Notes under the pieces: generated by a model | Databases searched by the model: none | Seen by the model: only the letters and a program-made list of their open reading frames with translations | Told to the model about the DNA's origin: nothing | Shown: piece by piece, positions 1-7,500 of the stretch | How the letters are laid out: every line of letters begins with the position of its first letter | Numbering within the stretch: the first letter of the stretch is position 1 | Made by a program: the position numbers and the translations under genes | From: an uncultured Lachnospiraceae bacterium | GTDB lineage: Bacteria > Bacillota > Clostridia > Lachnospirales > Lachnospiraceae | Assembly: GCA_910580195.1 (NCBI GenBank) | Contig: CAJTWA010000074.1 | Location: forward strand, 1 to 9,281 | Direction of reading: 5' to 3' | Length of the DNA stretch: 9,281 nucleotides

Positions 1-49
1 AAGGGGAAGCACATAGCATGTGGAAAAGGCTGTCTGCAAAATTCCCCTT
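1..49. repeat. 8-bp inverted repeat with inner hairpin
   Basis: AAGGGGAA at 1-8 is an exact reverse complement of TTCCCCTT at 42-49. Between them CACAT (10-14) and ATGTG (18-22) form a second small stem with a 3-base loop. No T-tract follows, so this is not a standard terminator. The left arm lies at the window edge, so the true structure may extend further upstream. The function is unknown. Confidence 0.4.
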
Positions 50-147
50 GCCAAAACGCCAACTACTGCATATGGCAGTTTACCATAAATTCATCTAATC
101 AAAAATTCATCCAGATTTCTACAGGTGTCACAGCTTGTAGGAGTCAT

Positions 148-167
148 CGTGCCACTCCACGGGCACG
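148..167. repeat. 6-bp hairpin CGTGCC/GGCACG
   Basis: CGTGCC at 148-153 and GGCACG at 162-167 are exact reverse complements around an 8-base loop. It lies in the gene-poor first 330 bases, which otherwise hold only short inverted repeats (another is ACTGC 65-69 with GCAGT 75-79). It could be an operator or a small RNA hairpin, but short stems like this also occur by chance. Confidence 0.25.
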
Positions 168-230
168 TAAAAACCATTCAAAACAATTAACAGATACTAA
201 AAATCCTGTGCATCTCCCAAATGTACAGGT

Positions 231-270
231 CGCCCAGCCATATACGGAGGCTCCACACTCCGGCTGGGCG
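231..270. repeat. GC-rich two-part hairpin before the HTH gene
   Basis: CGCCCAGCC at 231-239 pairs exactly with GGCTGGGCG at 262-270 (9 bp). Inside, after a one-sided 6-base bulge, GGAG (246-249) pairs with CTCC (258-261), leaving an 8-base loop. This GC-rich element stands out from AT-rich surroundings. A run of seven T (282-288) begins 11 bases after the stem, too far for a typical intrinsic terminator, though weak termination is possible. It ends about 60 bases before the small HTH gene, so it could be a leader structure, a protein-binding palindrome or the terminator of an upstream gene. Confidence 0.55.
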
Positions 271-322
271 TTAAAGCGAAATTTTTTTATAAAGCAATAT
301 TTGTATATAAATGCCATGAAAG

Positions 323-328
323 AAGGTG
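323..328 (+). promoter_or_regulatory. Ribosome binding site for the HTH gene
   Basis: AAGGTG lies 5 bases upstream of the ATG at 334 and decides this start over the GTG at 208 and the ATG at 316, which lack such a site at the right distance. Confidence 0.6.
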
Positions 329-333
329 AAAAA

Positions 334-510
334 ATGACACAAAGTGAACTGAGAGAATTATACCGTGAGCGTCTTAACCATGGGAAACAGTGCTATATAG
401 CAGAACAGACAGGTATCAATGCCGCTGTATTGAGCCAGTTCAAGAACGAACATATTGATCTGTACCCACATTTATTCGTGAAATTGCAGGACTATCTTTT
501 GAATAATTGA
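334..510 (+). CDS. Small helix-turn-helix DNA-binding protein
   Basis: This 58-residue protein starts at ATG 334, which has AAGGTG 5 bases upstream. It reads as one compact helix-turn-helix unit: a first amphipathic helix (about residues 3-14), then helix 2 with CYIAEQTG (20-27), a short turn, and recognition helix NAAVLSQFKN (29-38). A closing helix LFVKLQDYLL (47-56) follows. The pattern IAxxTGI...LSxFKN is that of small XRE/Cro-like phage regulators, so binding to an operator is likely, but the target is not visible. It is shorter than a full repressor and has no sensor or dimerisation domain. The same frame is open, without a stop, back to base 1; that upstream part does not look like protein. 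The gene is followed by more than 400 bases of non-coding DNA and no clear terminator. Function beyond DNA binding is inference. Confidence 0.7.
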   Translation: MTQSELRELYRERLNHGKQCYIAEQTGINAAVLSQFKNEHIDLYPHLFVKLQDYLLNN

Positions 511-550
511 GCAGCTAAGCAAACCAAGCAAACATTTCTCAGAAATCTGG

Positions 551-579
551 ATTCTGAAAATGAAATTATAATTCTGAAA
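551..579. repeat. Direct repeat ATTCTGAAA, two copies 20 bp apart
   Basis: ATTCTGAAA occurs exactly at 551-559 and 571-579, so the copies sit about two helical turns apart on the same DNA face. They flank the palindrome AATTATAATT (564-573, overlapping the second copy). The spacing fits a dimeric regulator site, and the HTH gene ends 40 bases before it, but a chance repeat in AT-rich DNA cannot be excluded. Confidence 0.3.
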
Positions 580-609
580 GTCAAATAGTAACAGGAACCC
601 TAGAATAAT

Positions 610-691
610 AAAAATTATAGAAAACCAAAAATAAGCAAAAAACAGTAAAAAAACGCAAAAAAATGCTGAAAAATTAAAAAAATAAGCAAAA
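610..691 (+). promoter_or_regulatory. Phased A-tracts, predicted curved DNA
   Basis: Runs of 4 to 7 A occur at 610-614, 621-624, 627-631, 637-642, 647-653, 657-663, 669-673, 676-682 and 688-691. Apart from the runs at 627-631 and 676-682, the centres step by about 10 to 11 bp (for example 639.5, 650, 660, 671), the helical repeat. In-phase A-tracts are known to bend DNA. The block ends about 37 bp before the -10 box at 731-736, where curved DNA or an UP-like element can raise promoter activity. It may also bind nucleoid proteins. Confidence 0.55.
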
Positions 692-727
692 TTTCGCGTT
701 TTCTGGAAGAAATGCAAAACACCAACA

Positions 728-736
728 TGGTATAAT
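728..736 (+). promoter_or_regulatory. Extended -10 promoter, upstream copy
   Basis: TGGTATAAT at 728-736 combines a TG extension with a perfect TATAAT hexamer. I find no good -35 hexamer at 16-18 bp, which extended -10 promoters can do without. Transcription would start near 743, run through the short frame at 786-848 and on to the zinc-ribbon gene. The curved DNA just upstream supports promoter function. Confidence 0.45.
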
Positions 737-785
737 AAAAACTTAATATGGAACCAACGTTGCCATAATAGCGGGATGGTGTAAA

Positions 786-848
786 GTGGAAAAATACGTC
801 CCTGTTTTGGATGGCGGGGAAAATAGTATGGATGGCAAATGCATTTAA
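786..848 (+). CDS. Possible 20-residue leader peptide or gene remnant
   Basis: A GTG-initiated frame of 20 codons (beginning VEKYVPVLD, ending DGKCI) lies between the two extended -10 boxes. No clear Shine-Dalgarno sequence precedes it. It could be a leader peptide, the broken start of a lost gene, or chance. From memory, EKYVPVLD resembles the beginning of some small phage-associated hypothetical proteins, but I cannot confirm this and the following DNA gives no continuation in any frame that I recognise. Confidence 0.12.
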   Translation: MEKYVPVLDGGENSMDGKCI

Positions 849-873
849 TAAGGAAGAAATACAAAGCATATGG

Positions 874-902
874 TTGCAGCCATGGGTTGGAGGTGGTATA
901 AT
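874..902 (+). promoter_or_regulatory. Promoter of the zinc-ribbon gene
   Basis: The -10 box TATAAT is at 897-902 with a TG extension (894-896, TGG). A weak -35 TTGCAG at 874-879 lies 17 bp upstream. Transcription would begin around 909, giving a leader of about 40 bases before the ATG at 950. The extended -10 is identical to the one at 728-736. This is the better of the two promoters because of its correct -35 spacing and closeness to the gene. Confidence 0.6.
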
Positions 903-933
903 GAAGACATAATATATATAGAAGAAAAAGGTT

Positions 934-941
934 AGGGGAGG
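934..941 (+). promoter_or_regulatory. Ribosome binding site for the zinc-ribbon gene
   Basis: AGGGGAGG ends 8 bases before the ATG at 950. The alternative GTG at 941 overlaps this site, so ATG 950 is the start. Confidence 0.75.
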
Positions 942-949
942 TGCAGGGT

Positions 950-1426
950 ATGGGCAGGACAGTTCTTTGCCCACATTGCAAGTCAACGATAAATGAGGAT
1001 ATATTGAAACAGAAAAACAGTGAAAATATATGTCTGGTTTGCGGTGGGAGATTGGATGATGATGGGGATGCAGATGTTAAATCTGATTGGATTACATGGT
1101 ATTATTATGGATTCAAAGATGATAATTCTTCTCAAGTATTGCATGATAAACCAATAGATTTAGAAAAACGTGGTGATGTTTACTATCTTATAAAAGAGTT
1201 TAAAGCACCACCCAAAGATATAAATGGAAACTGTGATGCTGCAAAAAAGGAACTAAGAAAGTATGTTCCAGATGCATTCCCAGAGAAAAAAACTGTGCCA
1301 AAAGTACAGTGCCCATATTGTTTCAGCACAGAAGTGCAGCTTGTGCCAAAGAAGTTTAGCTTATTCACAGGCATTATGACAAACGGGTTCAACCGTATAT
1401 GTGTAAGATGCCAGAGGAAATTTTAG
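950..1426 (+). CDS. Double zinc-ribbon protein of a phage tail region
   Basis: This 158-residue protein has two four-cysteine metal sites. The N-terminal set is CPHC (7-10) and CLVC (28-31), followed by an acidic run (36-42). The C-terminal set is CPYC (121-124) and CVRC (151-154), just before the end. CxxC pairs separated by about 17 and 26 residues are typical of zinc ribbons (rubredoxin-like knuckles). Between them is an uncharacterised middle (about 44-118) rich in aromatic and charged residues, with WITWYYYGF at 47-55. No signal peptide or membrane segment is seen. The start at ATG 950 is fixed by AGGGGAGG. Small zinc-ribbon proteins are found near tail genes in some Firmicute prophages, but their role is not known; nucleic acid or protein binding is possible. 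The gene has its own promoter upstream and a terminator after it, and it is more AT-rich than the following tape measure gene, suggesting an independently transcribed cassette. Confidence 0.75.
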   Translation: MGRTVLCPHCKSTINEDILKQKNSENICLVCGGRLDDDGDADVKSDWITWYYYGFKDDNSSQVLHDKPIDLEKRGDVYYLIKEFKAPPKDINGNCDAAKKELRKYVPDAFPEKKTVPKVQCPYCFSTEVQLVPKKFSLFTGIMTNGFNRICVRCQRKF

Positions 1427-1459
1427 GGTTTATGACAACTGAATAATGATAATGGAAGT

Positions 1460-1486
1460 AAGGGAGGTTTCCATAACCTCTCTTTT
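1460..1486 (+). terminator. Intrinsic terminator after the zinc-ribbon gene
   Basis: A 10-bp stem pairs 1460-1469 with 1475-1484 (one G-T wobble) around the 5-base loop TCCAT, followed by a T-rich tail (TTTT at 1483-1486, then ATTA). It lies 33 bases after the zinc-ribbon stop codon and just 35 bases before the tape measure start. With no promoter visible between it and position 1520, tape measure transcription would need read-through or antitermination. Confidence 0.65.
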
Positions 1487-1501
1487 ATTATGCTTAAAAT
1501 T

Positions 1502-1508
1502 AAGGAGG
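1502..1508 (+). promoter_or_regulatory. Ribosome binding site deciding the TTG start
   Basis: AAGGAGG is a perfect Shine-Dalgarno sequence. The next in-frame start codon is TTG at 1520, 11 bases after it, slightly long but acceptable. The in-frame ATG at 1490 lies upstream of this site and has only the stem-sequestered GGAGG at 1463-1467, 22 bases away. The next in-frame ATG downstream is at 1700. Confidence 0.65.
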
Positions 1509-1519
1509 AAACAGGAATA

Positions 1520-4500
1520 TTGAGTAATGGGACAAATGAATTTGTATTGGATTTACTAGCCCTCTTGGATCAGCAGAAGAGCAAAACGCAGATCAACGCG
1601 CAGATTAAAGAGCTGGAGAAGGGCATACGGAAATTAAGGCTTGTCGGGATTCTGGCGAAAGGCGACACAAAGAATGAAGCGAACCAGACAATCCGGCAGA
1701 TGGAAGGGAACCTGCGGCAGATAAAAATACAGGCGAAGATGGACAGCCGCCAGCTAAACAGGGAGATTAACAGCGCATTAAGGAATGTGTCGGCAAGGGA
1801 CATCCAGCTTAACATTAGCAGCAACAGCGAAAGGCTTGGCGTACAGGTAAGGCGCGCCGTTTCCGAGGCAAGGGAGTTTGTAAGCAGGAACCCTATCAGC
1901 GTGAACATTGATTTGAAAAAGGAAAAGCTGTTAAACCAGCTTACCGCATTTACCAATAAGCACACAAAGATAAATGAATCGTCATACTGGCTTGGCGAAG
2001 CGGAAAGGCTGCGGAATGTAATCGGATCCATTACAAACAGGGATGAGCTAAGGAATGCGACAGACCAGCTACAGGTATTTACCACAGGCGTAAGGGCTAC
2101 CGGGTATGCGGCAGTTTCAACGACAGACAAGATTAAAGGGATGCTTGGGAACGTCGTGAAAATTAGCAATGCGTTTGGCTTGGCGTTTATGGCGGTGAAT
2201 AAATTCCGGCAGTCTTTAAATACGCTGAAAACCAATGACACGATACTTACAGAAATTTCTAAGACCAGTGAAATGACGGCGCAGCAGCTAAGGGAATTAG
2301 GGGACGAAGCCTTTAAAGTCGCAAGCAAATTCGGCCAAGTTTCAGGGAATTACCTGTTGGCAGTGCAGGAAATGGCAAGATCCGGCTATGAAATGATGTC
2401 AAAAGAACTTGGACAGGTTTCATTGCTGGCGCAAAGTGCGGGCGATATGACCGCAGAGATGGCGAACAATTACCTGCTTGCAACAGACGCGGCATATAAA
2501 TATGGCGGCAGTGTGGATAAATTAACAGCCGCGCTTGACGGGGCGAACTACATTTCAAACAAAAACAGTGCATCATTGACGGATATAGCCGATGCAACAC
2601 GTGTGTCAGCATCCTTTGCGGCCAATGCCGGAGTTGCCATTGACGAACTTACGGCGGCAGAAGCGGCCATGGTTGCAGCAACAAAAAGAAGCGGTTCTGA
2701 AATGGGGCGTTCTTTCCGTTCCATTATCCTCAACCTCCAGCAAATTTCCGGTGAATTTGACGGGGAAGTGATTGACGAAGAGCAGCTTAAGAAGGTGGAA
2801 GACAGATGCCATTCCCTGGGCGTGGAGTTGGAATATATCAAAGACGGCGTTGCGACACTCCGCAACCCGATGGAAATATTGAAAGATTTAGCAGAAGTAT
2901 ATAATTCCTTGCCAGACAACAGCGCAGAAAAACAAGGGCTTATCTCGGACATAGGAGGAAAATACCATGCCAATGCGCTGAGTGCTTTGCTTTCCCGGTG
3001 GGATTTATATGAAAAGATGGTTGGCGAGTTTTCACAGGGCACAGGCTCCGCACTGGAAGAGGCAAATAAGACAGCAGATTCATGGGAAGGACGCTTAAAT
3101 TCCCTTTCCAACAGTTTTGATTCTTTTGTAGCATCCATCACAAACAAGGACGTAATTAAAGGCGGCGTGTCGTTCCTTGACAATGCAATCCAGTCGTTTG
3201 AAAAACTGTCCGATACAATAGGGGCAATCCCAGTCATCCTTACCACGTTCCAAGCAGGGATGACAACCCTCAATAAAAATTATGGCATAACGCAATTATA
3301 TAACAAAGATACCCATAAGATAGACTTACAGGGAAACTTTATGGGCATTGATATCACTGCTTTTAAGATACAGCAGAAACATTTCAGGGATGCAGAAGTT
3401 GCAATTGGAAGTTGGAATAATAGCTTAGTAGATGGTACGGCTGATATCAATGCTTTTAATAATGCTACAGTTCAAAATAACGAACAATTAAAAGCATACC
3501 TCCAGACAACATCCGTGGAAGCCCCAGCGTCATTAGCAGGATACCGTTCCTATCTTGCGTCCTGCGGTGTTTCAACAGATGCATTGCGCCTGAAAACCGT
3601 ACTGTTAAATTCCGCACTGACTTTAGGGTTAAGCCTTGGGATACAGGCGTTTGCAACGGCAGTTTCAAGTTTCATACGTGTATCAGGCGATGTTGCACAG
3701 AAAGCAGACGAAGTAAGCAATAGCTTCACCAGCGCAAAAACCGACATAGACGGCTACAAGTCCAAAGTGGAGGAATTGCAGGCAGTCCTCAATGATTCCA
3801 GTTCTTCCATATCAGATGTAACAGAAGCCCGGAAAAGCCTCATGTCAATCCAAGACGAATTAATCGAAAAATATGGCGCAGAAAAGGGCGCAATTGATTT
3901 AATCACAGAGGGGATTAATGGACAGGCAGACGCTTTTGACAAGCTGGCAGAAAAACAGTGGCAGGAAGCAAAGAATGAGTTTAACGGCGGTGGGCTTGCA
4001 AACAATGCCGCAAACTTTATCAATGGATATTCCGACAACATAGACCGGATGCTGGACGAATATGGCAATTATAAAGTAAAGCTGGACTTATCTGTTGCAA
4101 CAACAGGGTTAAGCCCAGAAGAAGCAGAAGGGCTAAAGGAATTATTCGAAAGCAATGGCATGGAAGTCACCTATGGCATGAAAGGGACATATTCCAACAA
4201 CCCGTTTGTGGAACTGTCCGGGAACGCCACGGAGATGCATGAAAAACTTTTGGAATTACAGGAAATGTTTTCAGACGAAAACCCATTATCCACGGATAAT
4301 TTCAGGAATTACCTGACGGGGCTTGCAAACTCCGCAAAAGAGGTATCAGGCCAATATAAGGATATGTACGACAATTATACCCTATATAAAGGGATAGCGG
4401 GGAATGAAGGGTATGCCAGCGCATTTGGCAATATCAAAGATGCATACCAGAAATACCAAGGCGCAAAAGTTTCCGGCAATGAACAGGAAATTGCAGAAGC

Positions 4501-7500
4501 GGCAGAAAGCTATGCAAAAATAGTTTCGGACGCATCCGCAAAAGCACTGGAAAATGGCAATGAAGGCGTTGCGGGCTATTTCAAGTCCATGTACCCGGAA
4601 TTGCAGTCCATGGTAGAACAGTGGGAATTTAAGACAAAAATAATCCCTGACTTTGATATAAGCGGGTTACAGGGGAAAACAGAGGGCGGCATCCTAAAGA
4701 TGCTCCAGACGGAGGGGTTACAGGAAGGTGAATCTGTTTTCAACTCAATTATTGATAAAGCAAAAGAATACGGGATTATTACAAGTGATAATGCAGATGG
4801 GATACAGGAAGTGTTAGGCTTGCTTACGGAGTGGAAGATACTCCAGAAAGACATTTCTGAAACAGAAGCACCGGAACCACCATCCTACAAAGATTCCCTA
4901 GACGGCGTACAGAATGTTGCGGGCAACCTGCACACACTCATGGAAGTATATGATGATGTCCAGGACGGGAAGGAATTCGACTGGTCTTCCATCCTGAACA
5001 ATGACGACTTTGAGGAAGTTTTCAGCAGCGCAGGGAAAGTTTATGACGACTTCATTGAAACCGTCACAAAGAACCCAGACAACATCACCGCTTGCCAGGA
5101 CGCATTTGACAAACTGGCAACTTCACTGATTGACAGCAGCGGCATCTGGGACAATTTAACTGCTGAAACAGAAAAAGCAACTGTCGCAATGCTGGAAGAG
5201 AACGGCGTTGTAAATGCGGCAGAGTTAGTTGCGTCAAGGCTTGCAATACAGGAGGAATGGCTTGCACTCACAAAAAACAATGCATCATTGGCGGGGAGGG
5301 AACTCTCTGACGTAACATGGGAAGAAATCGGCGCACTGCTAAGCGAAGGGGACGCGTCCGACACCACATCCGGGTACTTAGCCGCACTGGCAATCTCCAA
5401 AATGGACGTGAACAGCATCACCATCGACACCACGGACGACGTGAACCAGATCATAGCAATCGCAAATGCAGCAGGCACATCCACTTCCTATATCCAGGCC
5501 CTTGCAAACGCACTCCTAAATTTCAAGTCCATGCAGTTTGACACCAGCACGCTTGGGGGGAAAGCCGCGGACGCAGCAAGGGACGTTGCGGTAAACGCAT
5601 TTGAAAACGGCCTGAAATCCACCCTTTCCTCACAGCTGGAAGGCGCGAAGCTGGATGCATCCAAATTCTATGCAAAATCAGGCGGCACGGGCGGTTCAGG
5701 GAAATCCGGGAAGTCAGGGAAATCAGGTTCCGGGAAATCCGGATCTGGATCCAAGGGCAAGGAAGAGAAAGAATCCATAGAAGTGTTCGACTTCATTGAA
5801 ACTGCAATCTCCCGCGTGGAGAAGGCCATTGACAGGCTGAAAACCAAAGCAGGGGAAACATTCCGCAGTTTCACCAAGAGGGGCAGGGAATATAAGGGGG
5901 CCATTTCCGAAATCACAAAGGAAATTGACATCCAGCGCAAAGGCTATGACAAATACATTGCAAGGGCAAACAGCATTGGCCTGGAAGGGGCATGGGCGGC
6001 ACAAGTCCGTGACGGGAGCATCAACATTGCGGACGTTGCAGATGACGGACTGAAAGAACGGATCAAAAATTATAAAGAGTGGTACGAAAAGGCACTCCAA
6101 TGCCAAGAAAAATTGGAGGAGCTACAGAAAACACAGAAAGAATTAGCCCGTGAGAAAATAGAACTCCTCATCACAAAATATGGAAAGCTCCTTAGCAAGC
6201 TGGAATCCTCATCCAAGCGGATACAGGGGGTTATGGATTTAAAGGAAACATGGGGCTTCTCCGCAAGCACAAAGGACTACTCTAAATTAAACAAAAATGC
6301 ACAGTCCCAGATTTCCAACATCATCAAGCAGAACAAGAAACTGAAGGAACTGCAAAAGACTGTCACAAGGGGTTCCGAAGCATGGCATGAATACAATGAG
6401 CGCATCAACTCTAACAATGGATCCATCCAAGACTTGACCAAGACCATGGCTGAAAACGCTGTTGCATCCGCATCACTTGCAGGGCAGAATGCAGAAGCAA
6501 AAAACAGCGCAAAGGACACAGCGGATGAAAAAACCGACACAAAACTCTCCACCGCATCCACTGCATCCAGAAAAAACAGCTTAATCAGCAGCAAGGCAAA
6601 GAACATTGACGCAAGGCAGAAAAACCTACAGGCCGCATACGCAAAGACAAGCAGGAGCCGTGCCTCTTATGGGGATAAAATCCTGAAATCCAGCAAGAAA
6701 GGCGTTTCCAAAAAGAACCGGAAACTTTTCACACAGGCCATTGCAAAGGTGAAATCAGGGAAACTAATCCCAACTTCCGTTACCAATGGGATTGTTGACG
6801 CGATGAAAACCGCAAGGGGAAAAGAATACAAGGAACTGGATACACTCCTCTCCTACTGCAATTACTACAACGCAAACAAAAATGCGGAAGAGGAAAACAG
6901 GCTTAACCTAGAAATGTACGCCCTCACCGCACAGGAAGGGAAAAAGTCCTTACGGCAGGAACAGCTAAGCAACAGCCTGGAAGCAAACCAGTCCAAAGCG
7001 GAACGCAGCACAGTTTCCAATGCAGAAACCACATCTGCAAAGAACCATAACATAAATACACAGACCCGCCAGAGCAAGGCAGACAGGGACGCCCAGACAA
7101 AAGCAAGGAAAACGGCATCCAAGGACAGGAAAACAGCCGCAGGGAAAGCAAAGTTCTATACAGGCAAGGCATATAAGAAACTCAAAAACAAAAAGCTGAA
7201 AAACCGCCTGAAAAAAGCGGCATCCGCAATTAAGTCCGGCAAGAAAATAAGCAATGACGCGCTGAAAGCCGTGAAGGAATACTGTGAAAAGTATTTAAAG
7301 GGCGACTTAACTTATTACTACAGCTGCGAAGCATACAATGAAGCTGTTGAGAATGAATTAAGCGCAAAGGAATCTGAAACGCTTGCAAAGGCACAATACT
7401 ATGCAGACAGCTTACAGGCAAAGCAGGAAAAGGCATCCAATACGGTATCCGGCAGGGAAACAGAAAATGGACTGCACGCCGCAACTTCAAAGAACCAGAC

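Larger units (their letters stand above)
511..949 (+). other. AT-rich non-coding control region
   Basis: No convincing gene lies here. The stretch holds a 9-bp direct repeat ATTCTGAAA (551-559 and 571-579, 20 bp apart), phased A-tracts (610-691) and two extended -10 promoters (728-736, 894-902). It also has TGGATGGC twice (808-815 and 829-836) and a 20-codon GTG-initiated frame at 786-848 with no clear ribosome binding site. The minus-strand frames here are Phe/Leu-rich translations of the A-tracts and are not credible genes. The region most likely serves as the control region for the zinc-ribbon gene. Confidence 0.6.

Noticed and set aside
128..196. Minus-strand 22-codon open tail ending in VEWHDDSYKL
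   Set aside because: It looks somewhat protein-like but has no start codon and is bounded by a stop at 197-199. It may be a remnant of a lost gene, but evidence is too thin.
611..691. Possible replication origin or iteron array in the A-rich stretch
   Set aside because: ATAAGCAAAA occurs twice (631-640 and 682-691), but there is no regular iteron spacing, DnaA box or replication gene; phased A-tracts explain the pattern better.
472..986. Two minus-strand frames of 169 and 123 codons
   Set aside because: They are Phe/Tyr/Leu-rich translations of the A-tract region and overlap the promoters and the start of the zinc-ribbon gene. The codon pattern and composition do not look like real membrane proteins.
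1427..1500. Possible programmed frameshift joining the zinc-ribbon gene to the tape measure gene
   Set aside because: A terminator and stops lie between the two frames, no slippery heptamer is present, and the second gene has its own strong ribosome binding site.
5317..5541. Plus-strand frame of 74 codons
   Set aside because: It is an out-of-frame shadow inside the tape measure gene; the product is Arg/His-rich without a domain pattern.
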